Source: Aliivibrio sifiae (lineage in GTDB: Bacteria > Pseudomonadota > Gammaproteobacteria > Enterobacterales > Vibrionaceae). Taken from it: a DNA stretch of 64,000 bases. The stretch spans positions 435,093 to 499,092 of the forward strand of contig NZ_MSCP01000001.1 of NCBI RefSeq assembly GCF_002954715.1. Reading direction: 5' to 3'. This document shows, one piece after another, positions 27,251-36,343 of this stretch. The notes beneath the pieces are model-generated. The model was given only the letters and a program-made list of their open reading frames with translations. It made no database searches and was not told the origin of the DNA. A program made the position numbers and the translations under genes. Within the stretch, counting starts at the first letter, position 1; each line of letters begins with the position of its first letter.

Positions 27251-27676
27251 TTAGCGCTTAAAGCCTGATATCGCATCTAGTTTATCACGCAGCAAATATA
27301 CTAGTGAGGTTTGAGCAGATTGCTCTCTGATCACGCCATTGGTGTTTCCCCAGACTGGCCCAGGCCAAGCACAATCAGTTGTAAAGCGAGCTATGTGGTG
27401 AATGTGTAACTGAGGAACTAGGTTTCCTAATGCACCAATGTTAATTTTATCTGGTGTAAAGTTATCTTCTAGTAGTTGAGCTACCGCGCTTGATTCCTGA
27501 ATAAACTGGATCTGTTGTGCTTCTGTCATATGGTGGATTTCTTTCAAATCAGTAATTCTTGGTACTAAAATCAACCAAGGCCCAATGTCTTCCTTAATCA
27601 TTAACACTTTGCATAGAGGAAGGTTACCTAAAATGATGCAGTCTTGTTGTAAACGAGGGTGTAATTGAAAAGCCAT
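27251..27676 (-). CDS. HIT-domain protein
   Basis: A 141-residue histidine-triad family protein, which as a family act as nucleotide hydrolases or transferases. The motif reads PQLHIHHIARFTTD, so the spacing is H-I-H-H rather than the classical H-x-H-x-H. AWPGPVWG follows, typical of a proteobacterial subfamily. The start MAFQLHPRLQQD is supported by AAGGAA five bases upstream; the frame is open nine codons further. The substrate is unknown. It is convergent with yfcL and divergent from lpxM. Confidence 0.87.
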   Translation of the reverse strand: MAFQLHPRLQQDCIILGNLPLCKVLMIKEDIGPWLILVPRITDLKEIHHMTEAQQIQFIQESSAVAQLLEDNFTPDKINIGALGNLVPQLHIHHIARFTTDCAWPGPVWGNTNGVIREQSAQTSLVYLLRDKLDAISGFKR

Positions 27677-27754
27677 TCGTATTTCCTTGGTTTCTATCAG
27701 CAATGCTTTGTTATATCATAATCAGCTGATAATGAAGAATAAGTGAATCTATTC

Positions 27755-28696
27755 ATGAGTGAAAAAGTCGATAAAAACGTTTATAACCCAACTTTTCAAT
27801 GGGCGTTTCTGCATCCTAGATTTTGGCCTACGTGGTTAGGAATTGGTTTTGCTATTATTTTGGCTTTTATTCCATTTCGATTGCGCGATAAATTAGCGGC
27901 AAAGATCGTAAAATTAGTATTAAAAAAACCAAGTGGAGGCATTAAACGCGCTAAGTTAAATATCGCCACGTGTTTCCCTGAGAAATCAGAACAAGAACAA
28001 CTAAAATTATTAGAAGATACTTATATTACGGGGGCTCAAGTCATGCTTGGCTTCTCAGAATTATTAGTTCGTAGTCGTAAGCATAATGAAAATCGAGGTA
28101 TTTTTGTTGGAGCTGAAAATTTATTCCCATTGTTAGAGCAAAAAGAGAATATTATTATTTTAGCGCCTCATGCGTGGGCAATTGATTTTCCTGCTATTTT
28201 ATTAGCATCACGTGGTTATCATGTAACAACGATGATGAAACCACAAAAGAACCCAATTACAGATTGGCTAATGCATGTTCAGCGTATGCAGTATGGCGGT
28301 AAAATTTACGCGCGTAGTGCAGGTATTAAACCGTTAATTAAAGCGATCAAAGAAGGGTATTTAGCTTACTATTTGCCAGATGAAGATCATGGTCCACAAA
28401 ATAGTGTTTTTGTGCCATTTTTTGCTACGCAGAAAGCAACCTTAAAAGGCTTTGGTAAGCTTGCTCGTTTATCTAAAGCAAAAGTAGTTCCAATGTTGCC
28501 ATCATATAATGCAGAGACTGGGCAATTTGAAATTATAACCTTGCCTGCCATTGCTGATTTTCCATCTGGCGATGAAGAAACTGATGCGAGAGCTATGAAT
28601 ATTGCGATTGAGCAGCTAGTAACAGAGCGCCCAGAGCAATATATGTGGGTACTCAATTTATTGCGTTCTCGTCCTGATGGTAGCCGTCTTTACTAG
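27755..28696 (+). CDS. lpxM: Lipid A late acyltransferase LpxM (MsbB)
   Basis: A 313-residue inner-membrane acyltransferase that adds the last secondary acyl chain to Kdo2-lipid A. The catalytic HX4D motif is HAWAID near residue 132. Strong LpxM stretches include NPTFQWAFLHPRFWPTWLG, ARSAGIKPLIKAIKEGY and YLPDEDHGPQNSVFVPFFAT. A single N-terminal membrane helix is present. ATG 27755 is preferred; a GTG four codons upstream is possible. The acyl-chain preference cannot be told from sequence: Vibrio homologues may transfer hydroxylated acyl groups. Confidence 0.92.
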   Translation: MSEKVDKNVYNPTFQWAFLHPRFWPTWLGIGFAIILAFIPFRLRDKLAAKIVKLVLKKPSGGIKRAKLNIATCFPEKSEQEQLKLLEDTYITGAQVMLGFSELLVRSRKHNENRGIFVGAENLFPLLEQKENIIILAPHAWAIDFPAILLASRGYHVTTMMKPQKNPITDWLMHVQRMQYGGKIYARSAGIKPLIKAIKEGYLAYYLPDEDHGPQNSVFVPFFATQKATLKGFGKLARLSKAKVVPMLPSYNAETGQFEIITLPAIADFPSGDEETDARAMNIAIEQLVTERPEQYMWVLNLLRSRPDGSRLY

Positions 28697-28716
28697 AAAA
28701 GTATTTTAGTTTTCTT

Positions 28717-28754
28717 AAGCCCATTTAATTGAATAAATTAAGTGGGCTTTTTTT
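28717..28754 (+). terminator. Terminator of lpxM
   Basis: A 14-bp stem (AAGCCCATTTAATT / AATTAAGTGGGCTT, one G-T pair) followed by seven T residues. Confidence 0.9.
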
Positions 28755-28770
28755 GTTGCTATTTATTTCT

Positions 28771-28784
28771 TTGATTTATATCAA
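28771..28784 (+). promoter_or_regulatory. Perfect FNR box upstream of clcA
   Basis: TTGATTTATATCAA equals the FNR consensus TTGAT-N4-ATCAA exactly, within a larger palindrome CTTTGAT-TTAT-ATCAAAG. It lies 138 bp upstream of the proposed clcA ATG. Confidence 0.65.
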
Positions 28785-28921
28785 AGGTCGATCTTGGTCA
28801 TTTAATCAATCTAAGTTTTTACAAATGGTTAGGGTCTATTCAATTACAGAGCGTATAATTATTTCTGAACTCCATTCCGTTAATGCTGATAATGCTCTTT
28901 AGTGCTAAGTTGATTTGATAA

Positions 28922-30328
28922 ATGCCAAAATCACCAAATTTTCGCTTCTTTCAAGGTGGGATGTTAAAGCATCGTACTACTCCTAAGTTTTTAACAACAC
29001 AAACTGATTACTATGCACTGCTTTTTCTATCGGCGTTAGTTGGTGGTATTGCAGGCTCTGTTGTGGCTTTATTTGAAGCTTCAATTCGTTTGATTTCCGA
29101 ACAACGCTTACATTTCATTCATAACTTCCCTTATTCTGAATATTTAGCTCCTGTTGCCGCAGTACTTGCGGGTGCTGCAATGGCTGCTTTAGGTTTTTGG
29201 CTTACCTTCCGATTTGCTCCAGAAACGGCAGGCAGTGGCATCCCTCATATTGAAGGTGCATTAGATGGAACTCAGGAAATTCGTTGGGCGAGAGTACTAC
29301 CCGTTAAATTTATTGCAGGTACATTGACTATTGGTTCGGGAATGGTACTTGGTCGTGAAGGTCCATCTATTCAAATTGGTGGTGCTGTTGGACGAATGAT
29401 TGCAAGCAAAGGAAAGCGGTTTAGCCATTCTTCCCATATTTTAACAGCAGCAGGCGCAGCAGCAGGTTTAGCTGCCGCATTCAATGCACCCTTAGCGGGG
29501 ATTTTGTTTGTTGTTGAAGAGATGCGTCCTCAATTTCGATATAATATTACGTCGATTAAATGTGTGACATTAGCTACTGCGGTCGCAACCATTGTTATGC
29601 GCTCTTTACATGGACAAGAAGCCTTTTTAACTATACCAAGCTTTGATGTCCCTCCATTGCGTTCCCTGATTCTATTTGCCATTTTAGGTATTATATTTGG
29701 CATTATTGGTGTTAATTTTAATAAATGGATACTAAAAGGCACAAGTAAAGTAAAGAAATTTCATCAGAATAAATTGTCTCGTATTGTATTAATGGGGGCA
29801 GCGTTTGGTGGCACGTTTGCTTTGTTGCATTTAGTTATTCCAGAATTATCTGGCAGCGGTATGGAAATCATCACTGAGATGTTTTATAGCCCAATGGCTT
29901 GGATGCTTATGGTTGGTTTCTTTGTTTTGCGAGTTATCGTGACGGTTGCTTGTTTCTCATCGGGTGCGCCGGGGGGGATTTTTGCCCCAATGCTGGCATT
30001 AGGTACCTTACTTGGTTTGTCTTATGGTGTGGTAATGGCAACGTGGTTTCCTGGCTGGATATCAAATCCTGGGGTCTATGCAATTGCAGGCATGGGAGCA
30101 TTATTTGCTGCGACAGTACGAGCACCTGTGACGGGAGTAATTCTGGTTGTAGAGATGACCAATAATTATCAGTTAATATTGCCTTTACTTGTGACAACAT
30201 TAGGAGCAACTTTTATTGCTCAGGCATTAGGTGGGCAACCTCTATATTCTGCATTATTAAAGCAATCTTTACTCAAAGACAAAGAGTTGAGGGCTGACCA
30301 CCAACCTCCTTTAAAAGATATAGCTTAA
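28922..30328 (+). CDS. clcA: H+/Cl- exchange transporter ClcA
   Basis: A CLC-family antiporter of 468 residues that exchanges two Cl- for one H+, used in extreme acid resistance. All selectivity motifs are present: GSGIPHIEG, GREGPSIQIGG with the gating Glu, and GAPGGIFAPMLALG. The proton Glu lies in FVVEEMRPQFRYN. The chosen ATG has no good ribosome binding site. An in-frame ATG at 28961 follows AAGGTGGG and could be the real start, shortening the protein by 13 residues. The last 18 bp overlap the convergent barrel gene. An FNR box lies upstream. Confidence 0.93.
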   Translation: MPKSPNFRFFQGGMLKHRTTPKFLTTQTDYYALLFLSALVGGIAGSVVALFEASIRLISEQRLHFIHNFPYSEYLAPVAAVLAGAAMAALGFWLTFRFAPETAGSGIPHIEGALDGTQEIRWARVLPVKFIAGTLTIGSGMVLGREGPSIQIGGAVGRMIASKGKRFSHSSHILTAAGAAAGLAAAFNAPLAGILFVVEEMRPQFRYNITSIKCVTLATAVATIVMRSLHGQEAFLTIPSFDVPPLRSLILFAILGIIFGIIGVNFNKWILKGTSKVKKFHQNKLSRIVLMGAAFGGTFALLHLVIPELSGSGMEIITEMFYSPMAWMLMVGFFVLRVIVTVACFSSGAPGGIFAPMLALGTLLGLSYGVVMATWFPGWISNPGVYAIAGMGALFAATVRAPVTGVILVVEMTNNYQLILPLLVTTLGATFIAQALGGQPLYSALLKQSLLKDKELRADHQPPLKDIA

Positions 30329-30913
30329 GATTAATTGACTTGATAAAAGATCGATAGCTATACCATCTGAAATCACTCTCCCTATAGTATAACTTGCTGC
30401 TATATTTAATGAATATGGCAGTGAGTATCCAATTTCCACTCCATAAGATAGACCAACTTCTTTTATTGATTTTTCACCAGAAATAGTTGTTTGTAAGGTT
30501 GTTCCGTTTACACTTGTTTGCGATAAACTATCAACCATTAAATCTAAAGAATATTGATGAACCCCAAGAATACTTGCCAAATAGAAATCAGAGTCAAAAA
30601 GATAAGACTGATATTTTAGGTTCATACCTACAGAGCTAGCATCTATTTCTACATTATCATAACCAATACCATCGGTTAAATGATGTTCATAACTTCCTAT
30701 CTGACTATACTCTAACTCAATAACAAGATTGTAATTTGGTGCTAATACAAATGGATAACCGATCTTTACAAATACGCCATCGTCTAAATCAATTTCAGCC
30801 CCATTTAATGTTAATGATGATTTTTCTAATCCAGATGACAGGTAAATATTATCTAGTTTAGCGAAACTATGACTAGAAATAAGGAGCAACGTACAAATAA
30901 GTAAACACTTCAT
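30311..30913 (-). CDS. Small outer-membrane beta-barrel protein, unassigned
   Basis: A 200-residue protein with a signal peptide (MKCLLICTLLLISSHSFA). The mature part alternates polar and hydrophobic residues, as in an eight-strand barrel, and ends SSQLILSYIF with a C-terminal Phe. It resembles the 'outer membrane protein beta-barrel' families, but no specific one is recognised. Start choice: ATG 30913 has GGATGAATCTT before it, and an ATG three codons upstream is also possible. Its 3' end overlaps clcA by 18 bp on the opposite strand. An FNR/CRP-like palindrome lies at 31015-31028. Confidence 0.75.
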   Translation of the reverse strand: MKCLLICTLLLISSHSFAKLDNIYLSSGLEKSSLTLNGAEIDLDDGVFVKIGYPFVLAPNYNLVIELEYSQIGSYEHHLTDGIGYDNVEIDASSVGMNLKYQSYLFDSDFYLASILGVHQYSLDLMVDSLSQTSVNGTTLQTTISGEKSIKEVGLSYGVEIGYSLPYSLNIAASYTIGRVISDGIAIDLLSSQLILSYIF

Positions 30914-31014
30914 AAGATTCATCCATATTGATTAATATGTAAGTATCAGACCAGACAATACCTCTCCTCGTTGTTCTCTCGGAGTTTGATAAAATAGTGC
31001 TTTATCGGTGTATT

Positions 31015-31028
31015 GTGATCTACATCAA
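31015..31028. promoter_or_regulatory. FNR/CRP-like palindrome upstream of barrel gene
   Basis: GTGATCTACATCAA matches TTGAT-N4-ATCAA at 9 of 10 positions and also carries a CRP half-site TGTGA. It lies about 100 bp upstream of the minus-strand barrel gene. Confidence 0.45.
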
Positions 31029-31108
31029 GTTTTACGCTGCGTTTTTATATTGTAGGCAGGAATCGATGAAAAATGAGAGCGAGATGGAAGGTGGTGAGGG
31101 TTTATTTA

Positions 31109-31165
31109 CAAAAATACCAAATAACTTATTATTAATTAAATAGTTATCTGGTATCTTATTTTTGA
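31109..31165. terminator. Terminator-like hairpin after rlmA
   Basis: On the minus strand, AGATACCAGATAACTA pairs imperfectly with TAAGTTATTTGGTATTTTT around an A+T-rich loop, with a T run at the end. Confidence 0.65.
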
Positions 31166-31175
31166 GAATTGTTAT

Positions 31176-31985
31176 TTACTTTTTGTAAACCCTAATCATA
31201 AAGTCTGCTTTGCAGTTAAAAGAGGCTCTATTTTTAAGTTCAGCTTTGAACTCTGTAGTTGCTTTCCATGCAAAAGGTGTCATGTCTAATAAATGGAGTG
31301 CTTCTTGACCATTTAAATGCATATCGTAAGTTAATTTCTTTTCTTCAATAAGTTCAAAACCAATGAGTTCTTCTGCTGTCTCATCATGTAAGCGAACATC
31401 ACCATACACACCTTCACGTAATTCGTATAAATGATGGCTTGCCGGTGTTACTGTAAATAAGTATCCACATCCTTTAATTGTGCGGTGGAGCTCTTCTGCT
31501 TTACATGGTGCATAGATTCGAACAATGCCATCTAAGCTTTGATCTGAAAATGGTAAACGATGGCTAGAAGCGACGCTAAATTGGCAATTAAGATAGCGTT
31601 TCGCTGCATATTTAATGGCAACCTTTGAGATATCAAGCCCAAAGACGGTTGCGCTTTTACCACTTAATTGTTCGGCAATTTTTGAGGTGTAATAACCTTC
31701 GCCACAACCAATATCTAATAGATTTGCAGAGCTATCGGTTACGTAATGCTGACATAGGTCTGCAACTTGTTGTTGCATTGGTTGGTAATGTCCCGCCTCA
31801 AGAAATGCACGTCTTGCTTGCATCATTTCTTTATTATCACCTGGATTTTTAGAACGTTTATGATGAGCAGGCATCAGGTTTACATAACCTTCTTTCGCAT
31901 TATCAAACTGATGGTTGTTTTCACAACGATATTGGTTGCTAATAAGGTGCAACTCGCATTGGCATAAAGGGCATTGATAAGACAT
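31176..31985 (-). CDS. rlmA: 23S rRNA (guanine-745-N1)-methyltransferase RlmA
   Basis: A 269-residue SAM-dependent methyltransferase that modifies G745 (helix 35) of 23S rRNA. The N-terminal zinc finger is YQCPLCQCELHLISNQYRCE with the fourth ligand in NNHQF. KEGYVNLMPAHHKRSKNPGD follows, diagnostic for RlmA. The SAM motif I is NLLDIGCGEGYYTS. A single gene with a hairpin after the stop. Confidence 0.95.
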   Translation of the reverse strand: MSYQCPLCQCELHLISNQYRCENNHQFDNAKEGYVNLMPAHHKRSKNPGDNKEMMQARRAFLEAGHYQPMQQQVADLCQHYVTDSSANLLDIGCGEGYYTSKIAEQLSGKSATVFGLDISKVAIKYAAKRYLNCQFSVASSHRLPFSDQSLDGIVRIYAPCKAEELHRTIKGCGYLFTVTPASHHLYELREGVYGDVRLHDETAEELIGFELIEEKKLTYDMHLNGQEALHLLDMTPFAWKATTEFKAELKNRASFNCKADFMIRVYKK

Positions 31986-32483
31986 AACCAGACCTGAAAT
32001 TAGATTAGGGCAGCAGTGTACTTCTTCATTTCTAGAATAAAAAGACCCATCAATAAAAAATCTACTCGTCTATTTATTTTTCTTCTCAAAATTAATAATG
32101 TGACCCACTTCAAATACGAACCCTAATAGAAGCTAACAAGATCTTTTTTGTTATCAATTTGTAGTGATCAATATCACTTGAATTGTTAATTATAGACTCG
32201 AAAAATGTGATCTGAAGTATTTCTATATGTGAAAATATAAATTTAAAATTTGATGGGGTTGGTTTAAATTTTTGATTTTTAAATATTTATACTTTTTTAT
32301 AAAGGCTGTTTTTGAACTTGGTCAAACTATGAATGAGCTTTATTTTTTAGAGCGAATTAATAGGGCATGATTTGTCTCAACGGATTCAGATAAACATGTA
32401 TGGATTACAAGTATTCTTGAGTTTGGCGTCTAAACAGTAGAACAGCTAAACCAAAATAAGTTCAAAAATATAGGACGTATAAC
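31986..32483. other. 498-bp region between rlmA and porin
   Basis: No gene seen. It is very A+T-rich (long T and A runs around 32220-32350), as is common ahead of strongly expressed porin genes under ToxR- or H-NS-type control. A CRP/FNR-like palindrome is at 32163-32178. Confidence 0.6.
32163..32178. promoter_or_regulatory. CRP/FNR-family palindrome upstream of porin
   Basis: AGTGATCAATATCACT is a perfect palindrome (AGTGA-N6-TCACT) close to the CRP consensus TGTGA-N6-TCACA. It also contains TGAT-N4-ATCA, the FNR core. It lies about 305 bp upstream of the porin ATG. Confidence 0.55.
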
Positions 32484-33545
32484 ATGAAAAAGACACTTTT
32501 AGCACTAGCAGTACCAGCACTTTTAATGGCGGGTTCAGCATCAGCAGCAACGGTACATACCGCTGAAGATGGTTCGACAATTGATGTGTATAGCCGTTTA
32601 GGTTTTAACATTACAGACCGAGCTGGTATGGGTGAAGATGGCGACGCAGTAGGCAACTTTGATGCACGTATTGGTCTTGGTGGCTCTCAAGTTGTTAATG
32701 ATAAAGTTTCTGTTATTGGTTGGGCTGAGTATTCTGTTGGTGCTGCAGAGCAACGTGGTACAGATAACAGCTTTACACCACGTTACGTATGGGCAGGTAT
32801 TGATGGCTCTGAATACGGTAAGGTGACCTTTGGTCGTGTTGCTTCAGGCATTATTATGCTTTCTGATTTGGGCGATGTATTCGCAGCATCTGACGTAATT
32901 TTAGGTCGTCAGTTAGAGCTCGTTGATAATTCTGCAGCTCAAACTTTCCGTCAAGATGGCACTATCCAATATCAAAACAGTCTTGGTGCGTTTGATATGT
33001 CGGTTGCGTATATCTTAGGTAACTCTGAGTCAAATCAAGATGGTTCTTACAACGCTGTAGGTCGTTATACGTTTGATTTAGGTGATGCAGGTACACTAGC
33101 TCCTGTTGTTGCTTATCAAGCAAACAGTACGGGTGATACAGGTGCTAATGCAAACCGTGATTACACTTTCTGGGGTGCAGGTCTTCAATATAAGTTAAAT
33201 GAATTAACGCTTGGTGCTATGTATAACCAAGATGAAATTGAAGGACAAGGCATTTCTGGTACTTCTAAAGATAAGAGCTATGAATTAACTGCTGTATATA
33301 ACATTAATGATGATTGGACTGCTCGTGCTGGTTACCGCGCATTAGAAAATACCGGTGGTGATGAAACTGAATATAAAGATACAACATTAGAGGTTCAATA
33401 CCACTTAACGGCTCGCTCTTCTATCTACACAAGTTACGTAATGCGTAATGGTGAAAATGGAACAGGAATGGGAGCACCTGCAGTTATGACTTGGAATAAC
33501 GCAGAAGAAGATTACTACCACTTAGGTCTTCGTTATGAATTCTAA
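32484..33545 (+). CDS. ompU: Gram-negative general porin, OmpU-like
   Basis: A 353-residue trimeric porin with a clear signal peptide (MKKTLLALAVPALLMAGSASA). The barrel begins ATVHTAEDGSTIDVYSRLGF, has YVWAGIDGSEYGKVTFGRV (the L3-type constriction region follows) and ends EDYYHLGLRYEF with a terminal Phe. It resembles the Vibrio OmpU/OmpN group of 16-strand porins. The exact orthologue is uncertain. The ATG has ATAGGACGTATAAC upstream. A single gene with a terminator 80 bp after the stop. Confidence 0.88.
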   Translation: MKKTLLALAVPALLMAGSASAATVHTAEDGSTIDVYSRLGFNITDRAGMGEDGDAVGNFDARIGLGGSQVVNDKVSVIGWAEYSVGAAEQRGTDNSFTPRYVWAGIDGSEYGKVTFGRVASGIIMLSDLGDVFAASDVILGRQLELVDNSAAQTFRQDGTIQYQNSLGAFDMSVAYILGNSESNQDGSYNAVGRYTFDLGDAGTLAPVVAYQANSTGDTGANANRDYTFWGAGLQYKLNELTLGAMYNQDEIEGQGISGTSKDKSYELTAVYNINDDWTARAGYRALENTGGDETEYKDTTLEVQYHLTARSSIYTSYVMRNGENGTGMGAPAVMTWNNAEEDYYHLGLRYEF

Positions 33546-33623
33546 TCTGACCAATAATGTTGATATTACTGTTAATCTATAAGGGTGGATTCTTAGTTAA
33601 CTATCAATCAGGTTAGAAAACCA

Positions 33624-33656
33624 AAATCCTCACTGATCCGTCAGTGAGGATTTTTT
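33624..33656 (+). terminator. Terminator of porin gene
   Basis: A 12-bp perfect stem (AATCCTCACTGA / TCAGTGAGGATT) with a TCCG loop and a T run. Confidence 0.92.
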
Positions 33657-33697
33657 CTATTTAATAATAATAATGAACAAGCATTAAATTGTAGGTA

Positions 33698-33726
33698 TAA
33701 AAAATCCCCGCGAGTGCGAGGATTTT
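33698..33726 (-). terminator. Terminator of yfbU
   Basis: On the minus strand the stem AATCCTCGC / GCGGGGATT with an ACTC loop is followed by a T run. Confidence 0.85.
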
Positions 33727-33764
33727 AAATAGATTATTTATGATTGCTCTTATTTATATAGAAA

Positions 33765-34358
<594 letters not shown>

Positions 34359-34368
34359 TTATGTGATC

Positions 34369-36123
34369 TTAGCTCAGTCCTGTGATGTTTCCATTTGCAT
34401 CAATATCTAAATTCATAAATGCAGGCTTCTCTGGTAAGCCGGGCATGGTCATTACGTTACCACATAGTGCATAAATAAAGCCTGCACCTGCACATAATTT
34501 TAATTCTCGAATAGGTACAATAAAATCGCTTGGTGCGCCTTTGATATTCCCATCAGTAGAAATTGAGGCTGGCGTTTTTGCCATACAGACAGACAATGAT
34601 TGGTAGCCTAGTTTTTCAAACTGCTCCAATTGTTGTTGTGCCTTTTCAGATAATTCAATGCGTTCTGCACCATAACCTTGAATGGCAACCGCGGTTAATT
34701 TATCAAATAAACTCATTTCTGGCGTATATAAAGGGGTAAATGTTGTGTTCTTTTCACAAGCTAAGACGACTTTTTTAGCTAAATCTAGTGCACCCTCACC
34801 ACCTTTAACAAAGGCTTCACTGATCGCAACATCAACATTCATATGGTTTGATAATGTTGAAACCCAATCTTTTAAGAAATTTAATTCTTCTTGGGTGTCT
34901 TCTGGGAATCGATTAATAGCAACAACAACCGGTAAACCGTATTTAGCACAATTAGCAATGTGCCATTGTAAGTTAGTTAATCCAGCATTTAATGCGTCTT
35001 GGTTTGGTATGAATAGAGCCTTTGGTAAAGCTTGTCCTGGAGATAGTGGGAATAAACCAGAATTTGCTTTAATACCGCGTAACGTTGCAACAAGTACGGC
35101 ACAATCAGGCGCTTTTCCTGATAAAGGTGCTTTAATATTACAGGCTTTCTCTAAGCCCATATCTGAGCCAAAACCACCTTCAGTCACTGTATAATCTGTT
35201 AATTTCAATGCGATGTTATCGGCAATAATCGACGAGTTACCGTGAGCGATGTTAGCAAAAGGGCCTGAGTGAACAAAGGTAGGTACGCCTTCCAACGTCT
35301 GCATCAGAGTCGGATTAATTGCAAATTTCATTGTGACCGTCATTGCACCAGCAACTTGGAGGTCTTCAGTTGTTACGGGTTCACCATCAAGATTATAAGC
35401 CACAACAATACGGCCAATACGTTGGCGTAAATCTTGAAGATCGGTCGCTAAGGCTAGGATTGCCATTAGTTCAGAAGCGGCAGTAATATCGAAACCATCT
35501 TCACGTTGATAGCCGTTGATTGTTTTGCCTTCTTCATTTTTACCAATGGTGACCATACGCAGTGCACGATCGTTATGATCCATTACTCGTTTCCAGACCA
35601 CTTGAGATGGGTTAATTCGTAAAGCGGGTAAATCATTCTTTTGAGCGAATTCTTCATAACCTAAGCGTTGTTCGTGATAGATACGAGCATCAATAGCAGC
35701 AGAGGCTAGGTTGTGTGCAGCAGTAATCGCGTGAATGTCGCCAGTTAAGTGAAGGTTTAATTCTTCCATTGGTGCTACTTGACTGTAACCACCACCAGCT
35801 GCCCCGCCTTTTACCCCAAAAACAGGTCCCATTGACGGTTGACGAATGCATGCACTGACTGATTCTCCTAACTTAGCAAGACCTTGTGCTAAACCAATAG
35901 TTGTGACTGTTTTTCCTTCACCAAGAGGAGTTGGGGTAATCGCACTAACAAGGATTAATTTACCATTTGGTTTGTTTTCAAGGTGTTTTAAAGCATCGAT
36001 ATTGACCTTTGCCTTATAACGACCTTGTGGGGTAATGTCATTATCATGCAGCCCTAAGTTTGACGCAATCGTTTTCATTCTTGTAAGTGTCGCAGTTTGG
36101 CAGATTTCAATATCGCTTTTCAT
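34369..36123 (-). CDS. fhs: Formate-tetrahydrofolate ligase
   Basis: A 584-residue enzyme that makes 10-formyl-tetrahydrofolate from formate, ATP and THF. The P-loop-like [20 protein letters not shown] lies near residues 62-81. [20 protein letters not shown] and [16 protein letters not shown] are typical. It supplies one-carbon units and lets the cell use formate anaerobically. Not present in E. coli K-12 but common in Vibrio. It is divergent from the two-component system. Confidence 0.96.
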   Translation of the reverse strand: MKSDIEICQTATLTRMKTIASNLGLHDNDITPQGRYKAKVNIDALKHLENKPNGKLILVSAITPTPLGEGKTVTTIGLAQGLAKLGESVSACIRQPSMGPVFGVKGGAAGGGYSQVAPMEELNLHLTGDIHAITAAHNLASAAIDARIYHEQRLGYEEFAQKNDLPALRINPSQVVWKRVMDHNDRALRMVTIGKNEEGKTINGYQREDGFDITAASELMAILALATDLQDLRQRIGRIVVAYNLDGEPVTTEDLQVAGAMTVTMKFAINPTLMQTLEGVPTFVHSGPFANIAHGNSSIIADNIALKLTDYTVTEGGFGSDMGLEKACNIKAPLSGKAPDCAVLVATLRGIKANSGLFPLSPGQALPKALFIPNQDALNAGLTNLQWHIANCAKYGLPVVVAINRFPEDTQEELNFLKDWVSTLSNHMNVDVAISEAFVKGGEGALDLAKKVVLACEKNTTFTPLYTPEMSLFDKLTAVAIQGYGAERIELSEKAQQQLEQFEKLGYQSLSVCMAKTPASISTDGNIKGAPSDFIVPIRELKLCAGAGFIYALCGNVMTMPGLPEKPAFMNLDIDANGNITGLS

Positions 36124-36343
36124 AATAACGGGAACCTTTAGGAAAGAGTTAAAACATCAGAAAAGAAGCGCCTGTTTTATACCACATAAATGGGGTGATA
36201 CAGAATCAATTCCCTGAAAATAGTTTTTATTTGATAAAAATAGTTATCACCTGTGATCAAAGAGTATGAACAAGGTTTAAGAATAGGTTAATGGCTTGTG
36301 ATAATATCTATTGGGTGATTAAGTCAGAATAAATGAGGGATGA

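Noticed and set aside
34682-35194. 170-codon plus-strand frame opposite fhs
   Set aside because: It is antisense to the conserved fhs reading frame and has no family features.
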